DNA of 64,000 bases from Hymenopus coronatus (GCA_030762935.1 CM060897.1:109768176-109832175), one strand, 5' to 3'; positions 45,421 through 56,792 are shown, numbered from the stretch's first letter. Program-made: numbers and translations. Notes: a model not told the origin generated them from the letters alone.

Positions 45421-45930
45421 TTGTTTTCTCTTACCTGAGTGCAATATCGCATATAACAAGCGTGAAGTTAGAATGTCCTTCATGAAGAAGCTACAAGTGT
45501 TGTGTGCTTTGATGTATGCATGTTATCTCTGATATACTGCATTATAATTACACATACTTGAGTCCTTTGAAAATGTATGTGGCTGTAGAAAACAACAAAA
45601 GAGAGAGAATTTCCATAAGGGAAGCTAGCTCAAGGCGTAAATCCCTTATCCCTTGTCTAATGTTTCATCTTGTCTCCTTCCTTTGTTTGTGACCTGGTTC
45701 CAGTTCAGCAAAACTCATCTCTGCAACTAAAGCCCTCTGCAAAATCAAAATGAAAGCCAGAGGAGACTTACAAACTCAGAAGGAAGTGAAGAATGAAGTC
45801 CAGTCGATAGCTGTTCCTTTCTATACATATTCTTCTTAGGGACAAAAGGATCGAAAAATTGTCATTACATTGTGGCCCTTGTTCTAAAGCTAACAATAAT
45901 TGAATAACAATCTTCTTCCGCGTTGCCACA
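45421..45930. other. Unassigned stretch
   Basis: Around 500 bases with no recognised gene or repeat. Confidence 0.4.
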
Positions 45931-45933
45931 TCG

Positions 45934-46023
45934 CCCTCCGTGGTGTAATGGTTACCGTGCTAACTTCATACACCCAAGATCGCGGGTTCGAACCTGGCGG
46001 AGGACGATGGGTTTTTACGGGCG
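45934..46023 (+). mobile_element. tRNA-derived SINE1, 3'-truncated head
   Basis: ccctccgtggtgtaatggtt (A box) and cgcgggttcgaacctggcgg (B box) are very well preserved, followed by gggtttttacgggcgtaaaa, and then the body is missing. This is the most tRNA-like sequence in the window, but the SINE1 body start shows it is not a tRNA gene. Confidence 0.8.
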
Positions 46024-46039
46024 TAAAAATGGTAGAAGA

Positions 46040-46284
46040 ATGGAAAAAAGAAAATGCACAGGCTAAAGCAATAGCATAGTTCTTTAAAAACCAGTCGCTA
46101 TGTCAAACAATTGAAGTACTAATCTCTTTGCTTGCCGGGAGTAAATAAATGAGAAATGAGGAGAAAAACAACTTCCCTTTTGAGAAAAGTTGAAGTGGCT
46201 TAAAATCGAAACCAATAATCCAGAATATCTCGAAAACGGTTAACTCTACAAAAAATGTATATGACATAAATTGTATTTTAGAGT
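46040..46284 (-). mobile_element. PD element, reverse fragment
   Basis: Middle reverse blocks from gcacaggctaaagcaatagc to gtatatgacataaattgtat. Confidence 0.7.
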
Positions 46285-46566
46285 TATTGGTTTCAATTTT
46301 AAACAATATACATTTTCTCAAGCGGGACCATGCAGAGCGACTCGAACTTCAACTGTTTGACATAGCAACCAGGTTTTAAAGAGTTAACTATCACTTTAGC
46401 CTAACGTATTCCCTTATTTCTCTGCTACGTACAAGGAAGCAAATAATAGACCAATTCTGTTAATGTTAACTCGATTATTCGACGTATATAAGATGATAAT
46501 CTTTTGTAAGAATACCTTGTATGTGGAGCAGCTAGCGAAAGATTTGTGAATATTACACATCATATT
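46285..46566 (+). mobile_element. PD element, forward 3' fragment
   Basis: From ttattggtttcaattttaaa to a diverged D end (gatttgtgaatattacacat). The subfamily is the same as 27234-27806. Confidence 0.7.
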
Positions 46567-46584
46567 TTTCTTTTTAATACTGTG

Positions 46585-48075
46585 GCGGTTCACGTTATAG
46601 ATTGGTTAAAGTGTTCCGGGTTCGAATTCAACATGATGATTCGGGAGATTAAGGAATAGTGTGGAAATGGAACGCCTAGCTCAGGATATGTAAGCAAGCA
46701 ATTTTTTTCAGGGGTGGTGTAAAAACGCAAGTAGTTTCCTTTGAGTTCACAATTATTACTGTTAAACTCGTATATTTATTTTCTTTGATATTTTCTGCCA
46801 CAGAAAAGACACCCATTCCTCCTAAGTTCTTCCCCCTTTCAACTACTATTCACGTATCAACCCATACTATCTATCCCTTATTACTTGTGGCTATATAGTG
46901 TATTAATTAACATGTTACTATAACGGCTGTAGCACTGAGTCAAATAACACGTTCTCATCGCAAGTGAGTCCATTAACAAGAAATCCATTGTTCTTTACTT
47001 TCTCTACACGTACTATGTATGTACATAGACAACAGTGAAGGCATTGCACTCCACCCACAAATTTGATACCGAGATTTCACAATTTTAGAAAAAGGTCAGT
47101 GTGTGTCTGTGTTCGTCTGTCTGTAAACACGATGGTTCAAAAATAAAAAGTCGGTAAAATATCAAAATTGGTATTTAGATTTAGTATCTTCCAAGGATGC
47201 TACACGAAGATTTTCAAGAAAATGCCGCCACCACAAAATACCCCTTACTTGCAATAATTGTCAAAAATTTTGGTTTTCTCAAAAAATTTTTAATTAAAAT
47301 CCCGTATATTAAACATATTTACATTCCAAATAAAATGTATATCTTGAATTTTCTGGGAATAGCTTCTGACGACCTCTTTATCCTGGATTAGCTTTGCCGA
47401 ATTTTACTTAACCGCTAAGCCGTAAGAGATAGACAAAAACTTACTATACAAAAATGAAGATCTCGTCAAAACGCACAATTTATGTCCTTTACATTTTTGT
47501 GTGGGGGTAACCTTGTTACTGGTTTCATATGTAAGGTACTTATATTTTTCTTAGACAGAAAGTGTCCGTTTTTCTTTTGTTTTACTCCTGGCCAAGTAAA
47601 GAAGCGATTTGCAATGACAATTGCATAACGACAGCTTTTAAAGCATTTGATTATCACTTTAGTCTAGTTCATTCCCTTAGTTCGCTTCTACTTATAATGA
47701 ACTGAGTAATAAAAACATTCTGCTCATATTTATCTCGATTAGCACTGTGTAGAAAGAAGAATAACCTTTTGTAAGAAGTTTGTAGAGCAGCTAGAAAATG
47801 TCATGTGACTGTAACACATCAGATTTTTTCCTTTGTCATGTCTACCATCGAGAGATAAACCATCTCCATTTGGTTCGGGTCCCTCCAATAACGGCACATG
47901 TCCACCTGGGTCCCTTGCCAACCGTGCCGGGCACATTCGCACCTTAGTCAAATCCACCCATACACTTTTCGACGTGTTTCTAATTTCTTCCCTGCTCATT
48001 TCAACTGTGTATTTGTCCCTTCTTAACGTAATTTATTTATCCCTTATAGGTACCTTCTAATTCCGTGATACGGTA
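46585..48075 (+). repeat. Dispersed repeat W, interrupted by a PD element
   Basis: It matches 31590-32965: ttgagttcacaattattact, attcctcctaagttcttccc before the interruption and tgggtcccttgcca, ttctaattccgtgatacg after it. The paralogue is uninterrupted at the corresponding point (gcttttttatgtccacc), so the PD element at 46998-47825 inserted here. Confidence 0.7.
46998..47825 (+). mobile_element. PD element, forward, complete, inserted in repeat W
   Basis: P region ctacacgtactatgtatgta (4-bp expansion in the loop), GT segment near 47098-47122, D end aatgtcatgtgactgtaaca then catcaga. About 828 bp. The flanks are T-rich. Confidence 0.86.
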
Positions 48076-48078
48076 TGT

Positions 48079-48938
48079 ATTTTTATTTTCTCTACACGTA
48101 CTATGTACATAGAGTATAGAGAAGTAATTACACTCCACCCAAAAATTCGATACCGAGATTTCACCGGAAATATATGTTTTAGGATCCCCTGTATTAAAAA
48201 AAAAGTATTTTCAGAAAAAGGTCCGTGTCTGTCCGTGTGTCCGTGAACACGATAGCTCAAAAACGAAAAGTCGGTAAAATACCAAGCTTGGTATTTAAGT
48301 TTAGTATCTTCCAGGGATGCGACACGAAGATTTTGAGAAAAATTCCCCCACCCCAAACTGCCCTTTATATGGAAAACAATTCGAATATTTTGATTTTCTC
48401 AAAAATGGCTCTAACGATTTTGATCAAAATTTCGTATATTAAAATGTCAAATAAAATGTATATTTTTAATTTTCTGGGAAGAGCCTCTGAAGAATACTTT
48501 ATTCTGGATAAATTTTTCGGAATTTTGCATAACTGCTAAACCATAAAAGATGGACAAAAACTTACCACACAAAAATGTAGAGCACATTAAACCACACAAT
48601 TTGTTATATACATTTTGTTCGTGGAACTGATCGTTTTAAAGATATTCCTTGTTTTTTGTTTTCAGCTTTGTAAAACTTATACTTTCCTCATGCAGGAATT
48701 TGTCAACTCCTGTCCATACAAACAAAGGAACTTCAGTCACATAGCAATCAGCGTTTGGCTATCAGTTTAACCTATGGTACTCCGTTATTCCGCTTCTACT
48801 TACAAATAAGCAAGTAATAAAACCATGTTCTGCTATTTTTTTCTCGATTAGAATGAAGTAAATAGAAATATAGGCTTTTTAACAATAATTTATTGCAGAG
48901 ATGTATAGAAAGCCATGTGAATGGAACACATAAGATTT
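48079..48938 (+). mobile_element. PD element, forward, complete reference copy
   Basis: P palindrome ctacacgtactatgtacata, GTCC/GTGT segment near 48220-48245, the internal palindrome aaataccaagcttggtattt at 48279-48298, all later blocks, and D end agccatgtgaatggaacaca. 860 bp. Confidence 0.88.
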
Positions 48939-48942
48939 TTTC

Positions 48943-49052
48943 AATATAGAGGATCTGAAAACGTGTATTTTCAGTGAAATCATTTTATTAAAGCTTTGAG
49001 AGAAATGCAATACCTTCTCTACCTATAAACTATGTACAAATGGAGAAAGTAA
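48943..49052 (-). mobile_element. PD element P-end fragment, inverted to preceding copy
   Basis: ggatctgaaaacgtgtattt to tacaaatggagaaagtaaat. With 48079-48938 it forms a second composite bounded by inverted P ends. Confidence 0.72.
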
Positions 49053-49712
49053 ATTTTTATCAAAAACAAATATAAGTATCTTCTACTACCTCAAGTTTCT
49101 AGAAGAAAGCAAAGTAGCTGAGATAAAATTAGGGTGACTCCATTTCTTGGGTGAAACATAACGCAAGATGTAGATGGGGTTCAGGCAATATATGAGGGTT
49201 GCTACCGCCTACTCATGAAGGAAGAAAGGTTGAAGAGATGAAATTGATAACTGAAGATGAGGGGGGAAGGCAACATGTGCAATATATTTCACATCCCCCG
49301 CTTACTCGCAACGCTTCTTAATTGAAATGCTCTGTAAAGAACAAAGACAATATCTAAGGAAACAACAACAACCTGTGCTTGAAGCAACTAAAGCAACCAT
49401 TCCGTATAAATAAAGACAAGCGCTTTTGTTTTTAACGGTAAAGGAAAAAATTTTTGAATTAAAAAATAAAATTGTTGTACGTATTTGTCACAATTTTAAA
49501 TGATTGTAGGTCTATTTTTTCGCGAATTTATTATATCTGTTTACACTTTTGAGAATAATATATTTTTAAGATAAATGAGCATATGATTTTTATTTTATTT
49601 TGCTTATAAAATGTTTATATTAAGTTGAAAAAAGAAATATTTAATATTTACGTCTTCATACCATGTAGCTAAACATTGTGAACTTCCATTGTTTAGAACT
49701 TCAACGAAAAAA
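49053..49712. other. Unassigned stretch
   Basis: A G/A-rich patch near 49255-49275 and AT-rich remainder. No recognised gene. Confidence 0.4.
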
Positions 49713-50527
49713 TCTGATGTGCTCCATTCACATGGCTTTCTCTAGATCTTTGTAATAAATAATTATTATTAAGCTTATTCTTCTTTTGTCTACTCCATGC
49801 TAATCGAGATAAACACCAGCAGAAAATAGAAGGGAAATAAGGGAATACACTAGGCTAAACCAGCTGTCAAATATGTTTTAAAATGCTGTTGATGTGGAAT
49901 TGAAATCCGTTTATTTGAGTGGGCAGAAGTTAAAATGTTCCCACATGAGAAATGTATAAGTTTTTTAAAGTTGAAATATAAACAAGGAATATCTCAAAAA
50001 CGGTAAACCACATAAAAATGTATTTGAAATAAGTTCTTTATTTTAAGAAATCTACATTTTATTGATATAAAGTTTTTGTCTACCCCATACGGTTTACTAA
50101 ATATATAAATTCAGCAAAATTCATCCAGAATAAACAGGTCTTCAGAAGTTATTCCCAGAAAGTTCAAGATATAACTTTTATTTGTGATGGAAATTGCTTT
50201 AATATGTTTTATTTTAATTAGAATCGTTAGAGGCATTTTTGAGAAAATGAAAATTTTCGAAAATTTTTCCATGTAAAGGGTAGGCATTTATTCAAAATCT
50301 TCGTGTCATATCATTGGAAGATACCTAACTAAAATACCAATTTTGGTATTTAACGGTATTTTCGTTTTTGAGTTTTGCTGTCCACAAACACACGGACCTT
50401 TTTCTGAAAATGATTTTTTTTATTCAGGGGGCCCTAAAACATGTATTTCCGGTGAAATCTCGGTACCAAGTATTTGATGGGGAATACAGTATTTCCTCTA
50501 TACACTATGTAAGTAGAGAAAATAAAA
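49713..50527 (-). mobile_element. PD element, reverse, complete
   Basis: tctgatgtgctccattcaca to cactatgtaagtagagaaaa. About 815 bp. One palindrome arm is shortened. A second reverse copy starts immediately. Confidence 0.85.
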
Positions 50528-50528
50528 G

Positions 50529-51250
50529 TGTGATGTGTTCCATTCACATGATTTCTCTGGATGTTCCATATACAAACTATTCTTTTCAGAGATTTTTATT
50601 TATCTACATTATATTTTAATCGAGATAAACAGCAGAACTGGTATTATTACTTGCTTCCTTATAAGCACATAAAAAGAAATAAGGGAATTCATTATGCCAA
50701 AGCGATAATCAAAAATTTTAAAAGCTGGCCGCTATGGAAACAATTGAGGTTCTGTTCGCTTTCCATGGTTCTGTTTGAGAAAAGTTAGGTAGTTTCAAAT
50801 TGAAACCAATAGCAAGGAATCTCTCAAAATCAGTCAACGTATATGACATAAATTATATATCTATACTCTATGTGAAGTAAGATTTTGTCTATTTTTACGG
50901 TTTAATTGTTATGCCAAATTCTGCAAAAGTCATCCAGATTTAAGAGCTCTTCAGAGACTGTTCCCAGAAAATTCAAAATATACATTTTATTAGTGATGTA
51001 CATAACTTTAATATGCGGCATTTTTATTTATATCGTTATAGTAATTTTTGCGAAAAACTAAATGATGAAAAAAATGTCATGTAAAAGGTAGCTTGTGGTG
51101 TGGGATTTTTTTTTTTAAAATCGTCTTGTTGCATCTTTGGAAGATGATGGACTTAAATATCAAGTTTGTATTTAATGTACTTCTCCTTTTTGAGTTATGG
51201 TGTTCATGGACAATGGCCATAATCATGAGCAGTTTTCTGAAAAGGATTTT
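50529..51250 (-). mobile_element. PD element, reverse, tandem, P terminus missing
   Basis: It starts tgtgatgtgttccattcaca directly after the previous copy's terminal aaaa and runs to the region of the inverted GT segment (ggacaatggccataatcatg), which has lost its repeats. Confidence 0.78.
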
Positions 51251-51254
51251 TACG

Positions 51255-51338
51255 TTCTCTACTTTCTTTAGTTTCTCATACAATGTACATAGTGGCTAAG
51301 TTAGGTGTTGCACTCCACCCACAAATTCGATGTCGTAC
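51255..51338 (+). mobile_element. PD element P-end fragment
   Basis: gttctctactttctttag, the core tcatacaatgtacatagtgg, and tgcactccacccacaaattc. Confidence 0.65.
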
Positions 51339-51339
51339 C

Positions 51340-51951
51340 TTTAAAACACAGTATATTAATTTAAATCGTCATAGTCATTTTTGCGAAAAACAAAATGTTG
51401 ATACAAATTTCCATGTATTTTTTTTAATGTAACTTAACGTGCTTTAACCTGGTTGGTCATATCGGACGATGAATGAAATTGCTGAAATGATGTGCAAATA
51501 ATCTGGGGATCCATGGAGCTTAAAAATACTCTATTTTCGTCTTCTCAAGATAAGGGAAAACTCTCACAAAAAAGTTATCCGGGTAACTCACTCTAAGTGA
51601 GATTCGAACTCGCGACCTATTGAATGTGAGGCAGACACATTACCAGCACACTCCCCGGGCGGGTAAGACTTTTGTGGTAGGGGAAGTTTTTAAAAATCTT
51701 CGAACCGCATCCTTGGAAGGTGCTCAACATAAATGTAAAGTTCAGTTTTAACGGTATTTTCATTTTTGAGCTAAGCTGTCCACACACACACCCAACGGAC
51801 GGACGGACTTTTTTCTAAAAACGATTTTTTCCGATTCAGGGGACCTCAAAGCATTCATTTCGGTGAAATCTCTGCCTTCGATTTTTGGATCGAATACAGT
51901 AGCTTCTCTATTATGTACATTTTAGGTACATATATGCTAGATAAAGTAAAA
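51340..51951 (-). mobile_element. PD element, reverse, split by SINE2
   Basis: Begins mid-element (taatttaaatcgtcatagtc), is interrupted at 51418-51664, continues with gacttttgtggtaggggaag, an inverted GT segment (cacacacacccaacggacgg) and a P end gtacatatatgctagataaa. Confidence 0.75.
51418..51664 (-). mobile_element. tRNA-derived SINE2, nested in PD element
   Basis: The reverse strand begins acccgcccggggagtgtgct, contains A-box and B-box regions (ctggtaatgtgtctgcctca, ggtcgcgagttcgaatctca), and a body with ttcgtcttctcaagataagg in the window strand, ending in a short T run (its A tail). Confidence 0.85.
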
Positions 51952-52357
51952 TGTGAGCAGTTACAATATTTGCAAGACATTAAAATAAGATACAAGTAAT
52001 AAATAGCCTGGTCTCAGGTTTGTAACAGATCCAACATTAAAATGTAAATTTAAAGCACAACCTGTTATTTATCCGCCATTAACTTGCTGAGAGCTAAATG
52101 TGAAATATTAGAGAACAGTCACTTCAGAACGCGTTAATTGCAGCATTAGAGATACAGTACATACAGTAGAAGGCAATCAAAATCCATAGACTTAAGAGCT
52201 CCCTAGTTCCAATCTCGATCAGGATTAGCTACCTGGATAATGTGTTTTTCCAGGACTTTTAAGATAAATGTTGATATCTTTAAGCTCTGTGGATTCGAGT
52301 GATGTTCTATCTATTGCATTCATCGCCCTGTGTGACCTACCCGGTTAGAATAAAAAA
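51952..52357. other. Unassigned stretch, possible degraded SINE2
   Basis: 52200-52345 shows weak SINE2 resemblance (gtttttccaggacttttaag, ctttaagctctgtggattcg) without a clear tRNA head. Confidence 0.35.
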
Positions 52358-53178
52358 TCTGATCTGTTCCATTCACATGACTGTCTCTACATCTCTGCAA
52401 CAAATGATTGTTAAAAAGCTTATGCTTCTATTTACTTCATGCTAATTGAGAAAAAATTAGCAGGAATAGTTCTTGCTACTTGCTTCCTTGTTAGTAGAAG
52501 TGAAATAAGGGAGTACCATAGGTTAAAGTGATAGTCAAAGGCTGGATTCTATATAACTGAAGTTCCGTTGTTTGTAAGGATAGAAGTTGAGAAATTTCGG
52601 TATGAGAAAAGCTGAAACTCAAAACAAGGAATATCTCAAAAACGATCAACTCTACGAAAAAATGTATAAGTATAGCACAAATTGTGTGTTTTAGCGCGCT
52701 CTACATTTTATGTTAGGCAAGTTTTTGTCCATTTCTTACGGTTTGGTAGTTACGCAAAATTTTGCAAAATTCACTCAGAATAAACATGTATTCAGAGGCT
52801 ATTCCCAGAAAATTCAAGATATACATTTTATTTGTCATGTGCATATCTTAAATTGAAGAGATTTTAATCAAAGCCGTTAGAGCCATCTTTGAGAAAATCA
52901 AACATTTTGAAAAAAGTTCCATGTCAAGGGTAGTTGGGGTGGGGGATTTTCTTGAAAATCGTCGTGTCGCATCTTTGGAAAATACCGAACTTAAATACTA
53001 ATAACAGTCTGTTCATTTTTGACCTATGCTGCACACAGACACACACACATGTTTCTAAAAATGCTTTTGTTGGATTCAGGGGCCTCAAAACATATATTTT
53101 CGCTTAAGTCGAATTTGTTGGTGTAATTCAACATCTTCTCTGTACACTATCTATATAGTACGGGTAGAGAAAGTAAAA
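52358..53178 (-). mobile_element. PD element, reverse, complete
   Basis: tctgatctgttccattcaca to gggtagagaaagtaaaa, 820 bp. The inverted GT segment is short (acacagacacacacacatg). Confidence 0.86.
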
Positions 53179-53465
53179 TATATGTCTTTAACAATGATAT
53201 GAAAATGAGTGAGTTTTAAGAATTACTAATGCAATAATAAGAATATACTCTCTATGACACCTGAATACACATAGAATTGATGAAATCGGTTCATCGTAGA
53301 TCTTAATTCTTTCTTCGATGAAAATCATACACACCGTGGTTAGGTAAAAATAAGCAATTACTTTATAACATCACTGATTATACGCAATGCCATTTTTCGG
53401 TGGATATTAGAAATACCAAAATCGCTACATTAAAAGCTAGATCGTAATTCCAGAGCTATTATATT

Positions 53466-54125
53466 TTTACTTTCTTTACACGAACTATTTATATAATGTA
53501 TAGGGAAGATATTGTATTGCACCCAAAAATTCAATACCCAAATTTAACCGGAAATATATGCTTGGGTCCCCCTGAATCCAAATAAAAATACATTTTAAGG
53601 TGGTTTTATGATAAACAAAATGTATATATTCGATTTTCTGGGAATAGCCGCTGAAGACCTCTTCATTTTGGATGACTTTTGTATAACTGGCAAACATATA
53701 CAAAAACTTTGATACAAAAAATTTGGATCTTATTAACACACATAATACATATGGTATACATTTTTTTTATAGAGTTAACCATTTTCGAGATAAGCTGGAT
53801 TATTGGGTTCAATTTTAAGCCACTTAAATTTTACTTCAATGGGAAGATATCTTTCTTCTCGTTTCTCGTTTATTTATTACTGGCAAGCAAAGAGATGGAA
53901 TTTGAATTGTTTCACATAGAGTGGCCGGCTTTTTTTAGGACGAGACTATCGCTTTAGTATGTGCATTTTTTATTTCCCTTCTACTTGCAAGAATGCGAGT
54001 AATAAGACATTCTGCTTATGTTTATTTTGATTAGCATGATGTATATAACAGTTTAATGTTTTCAATAAAAGGTTTGTTTGCCGAACACCTAGAGGACATC
54101 GTGTGAATGGAACACATTAGATTTT
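53466..54125 (+). mobile_element. PD element, forward, internally deleted
   Basis: P region ctttacacgaactatttata, jump from the aatacattttaagg block to ttttatgataaacaaaatgt, and a subfamily D end (ccgaacacctagaggacatc then gtgtgaatggaacacattag). Confidence 0.76.
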
Positions 54126-54127
54126 CC

Positions 54128-54270
54128 CTTCTAATTACAAGACACCAAGTAATAAGGATATTTTCTGCTAATGGTTATCTCGACTATCACGAAGTAGATA
54201 GAAGAATAAGATTTTAAACAATAATTTGTTATAGAGATGTAGACAGTTATATGAATAGAACACATCAAAT
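54128..54270 (+). mobile_element. PD element, tandem 3' fragment
   Basis: It begins tcccttctaattacaagaca straight after the previous D end, exactly as at 27808, and ends with a diverged D end (gtagacagttatatgaatag). Confidence 0.75.
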
Positions 54271-54755
54271 ATTTTTCGTTGAGTACGTTTGCACTTCTCA
54301 GTCATTTAATTTATTAATCACCGCCTCGTATCTTCAGATTTCCTATCCCACACTCTTTAACGGATCAGTTTTTGACGTTGCTTCCTATTTAAGTACTCCA
54401 AGTACATTATCTCGCGATTAATATCTTCACGAAAATCGAAACTGGCAATAATTTTGGAAACTTGACCACAATCAGCGTAATTGATCGGCCTTCTAGCATC
54501 CGCGGTCAATGTTGACAATAGTCAATTACCTTATTTGATTTTATCATTGCCGATGCACCAAAAATTCGTATTAAACGTGATCGAAAGTCGAACTGACTGC
54601 ACACAAACCTTGATCGAGAACGGTGTATAAGTCTACTTCTTTAAGTAGGATATCAGAGTACTCTGTATTGATCTGTAAAATCACTTTGAATTTATGTTTA
54701 GAAACAAAAAACGTATTGACATATTTGAACAGTATTTTCTTCCCTTTTAAATTTC
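54271..54755. other. Unassigned stretch
   Basis: No recognised gene or repeat. Confidence 0.4.
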
Positions 54756-55012
54756 ACTTTCTCTACTTAGGTAGAGAAGATATTGCACTCCACTCAAAAA
54801 TTCGATACAGAGATTTGGCCGGAAGTACAATTTTTAGGGTCACTATACAGAAACAAGTGGTTTTAGAAAAAGGTCCCTGTAGTATGTGTTTGTGTCTGTA
54901 AATTCGAGTTAAATGTTGGTAGTTAAGTTTAGTATTTGCTAGGGATGCGACATGATGACTTCCCCAGACAACAATTTACATGAAAAATATAGAAAATTTT
55001 GATTTTCTCATA

Positions 55013-55257
55013 AAGCGTTTTTTGATAGTGCTTAACGCCTGCTTTTACTACTACTGGAACCGCAGACGATGACACTGATGATACATGAAATGAAGATGGA
55101 GCACCGTTGGAATGCGAAGGTGGGGCAAAACCGGAGAACTCAGAGAAAATCCGCCACTTTGTCCACCACAAATACCACATGCGGTAGCTAGGGATCGAAC
55201 CCGGGCCGTCTAGGTGAGAGGCGAGTGGTCTAAACATTCGGTCACGGCGCAGCCTTA
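55013..55257 (-). mobile_element. tRNA-derived SINE3, full length, nested in PD element
   Basis: The reverse strand begins ggctgcgccgtgaccgaatg (A-box region) with B box cccgggttcgatccctagct, then the body (ctccggttttgccccacctt) and tail ctttgcgtta-like gcaggcgttaagcacta. The best SINE3 reference in the window. Confidence 0.87.
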
Positions 55258-55278
55258 AAACGGTTATGAAACACTCAT

Positions 55279-55300
55279 ACACACACACACACACACACAC
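55279..55300. repeat. AC microsatellite
   Basis: Eleven AC units between SINE3 and the resuming PD element. Confidence 0.95.
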
Positions 55301-55611
55301 ATCTTGAATTTTCTGGAATATCCTCTGAAGACCTCTTAATTCTGGATAACTTTTCCATAACTGGGAAACCGTAAAAGATAAACAAAATCTTATTACACAA
55401 ACATATAGATCTGGGTAAAAACATTTTTTTCGTGGAATTTATCATTTTCGAGATATTCCTTGTTGGTTTCTGTTTTCTGCTTCTTTTGATCATTCAAAGA
55501 AACGAATTTCAATCACATAGCAACCAGATTTTAAAAGAGTTGACTATCGCTTTAGCCTAATGTATTTCTTCAGTTTTGTTTTACTATTTATTTATTCACT
55601 TATTTATTTAT

Positions 55612-55858
55612 TTGTTTATTTTTACCTTAACGTCCTTTAGCCTTGTTAGCCATATCGGACGGTGAATGAAATTAGTGAAATGATGTTCAAAAATGATCTT
55701 GGGGTACATGGAGCTTAAAGCTACTCGAAATTCGTCTTCTCAGGATAAGGAAAACCTCCAAAAAATAGCCTTATCTGGGGTAACTCACTCTAAGCGAGAT
55801 TCGAACTCGCGACCTGCTTAATGTGACAGATACGCTACCCCTACACTAGCCAGGTGGG
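55612..55858 (-). mobile_element. tRNA-derived SINE2, nested in PD element
   Basis: The reverse strand starts cccacctggctagtgtaggg with B box ggtcgcgagttcgaatctcg and the body complement of ttcgtcttctcaggataagg. A TTTA-rich run precedes it in the window strand. Confidence 0.85.
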
Positions 55859-56004
55859 CTCCCTTATTTTATACTAACAAGGGAGCAAGTAATAACACAA
55901 TTTCTGCTAATTGTTACTCAATGTGCATGAACTAGACACAAGAATAAGCTTTTTAGCAATAATGTGCTACAGTAATGTAGAGAAAGTCATGTGAATGATC
56001 AGAT

Positions 56005-56357
56005 GTATTCTTGTACTGTTCTCATTTCACATCTTGACTATTCCTAGTACAAAGAATTCTATCATAATGTCGTGTGGGTTCGTCCTTTCATCCATTCAAG
56101 GAAATTCTGCTATGTCCGTGATGCTCCTAAAGGAATTGGACATTTCATTTCCTTGAATAGAATTGAGTCTTGCTCAGTTCTATTTCCTGGTCATTGCTTG
56201 CAGCTCACTGACAAGTCTGGTTATTCGAAATGTACATAAAATCGACATCCTGAGGCAAATGTTTACATTAGCTGTTGTACCATGTTACAAAATGCTTACT
56301 TTTCTCCGTGTTAGCTGTCAAAATAAAGTACAATTAAACCCTTTTCTACAGTGGCTA
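56005..56357. other. Unassigned stretch
   Basis: No recognised gene. A short inverted pair tccattcaaggaaattc / catttccttgaatagaa occurs near 56090-56165. Confidence 0.4.
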
Positions 56358-56470
56358 CCGCGTATGTAGAATGTACATAGTAACTAGAGAAGGTTACACA
56401 AAAGTTATATACCGATATTTCGCCATAAATACATGTTTTGTGGTCGCGTAAATAAATAAACTCATGTTTT
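56358..56470 (+). mobile_element. PD element P-end fragment
   Basis: gcgtatgtagaatgtacata, tagagaaggttacac and the gccataaatacatgttttgt block. Diverged. Confidence 0.6.
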
Positions 56471-56790
56471 AAAAATCTTATTTGTTCTCGCTGTTCCGCA
56501 AACAACCCTTTATTCAAAACATTACATTTTTGTCTAAATCATGTAGATCTAGATAAACATAAACAGAATTAGTCTTATTACTGGCTTCTTTGTAAGTAGA
56601 AGGGAAATAAGGGAATACACTGGCTAAAGCGATAGCTATGTGAAACAATTGAAATTGTATTCCCTTTGCTTGCAAGGAGTAAGAAAACGAGAACGAATTG
56701 AAAGATGACTTTCAGTTTGAAAAAAGTTTAAGTGGATTAAAATTAAACCAATAATTCGGAATCTCTTGAAAATAGTTAACCCTACAAAAA
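56471..56790 (-). mobile_element. PD element, reverse, P half missing
   Basis: It starts near the D end of the alternative subfamily (tgttccgcaaacaacccttt) and stops at gttaaccctacaaaaaaaat, the mirror of the internal start used at 401 and 19002, where a complete copy begins. Confidence 0.72.
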
Positions 56791-56792
56791 AA

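Larger units (their letters stand above)
54756..56004 (+). mobile_element. PD element, forward, split by SINE3 and SINE2
   Basis: A shortened P end (actttctctacttaggtaga), early blocks to 55012, SINE3, then a CA tract and middle blocks (55301-55570), a TTTA-rich stretch, SINE2, and the D end region (gtagagaaagtcatgtgaat). Confidence 0.78.

Noticed and set aside
45934..46010. Functional tRNA gene
   Set aside because: A and B boxes are well preserved but the sequence continues into the SINE1 body (gggtttttacgggcgtaaaa) shared with 21963-22259 and 26191-26463, and the acceptor stem is not closed.
48079..49052. PD elements as ordinary MITEs with terminal inverted repeats
   Set aside because: Most complete copies have only the P end as a palindrome and an asymmetric D end. 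No consistent target duplication was seen. The inverted-P composites are a minority.
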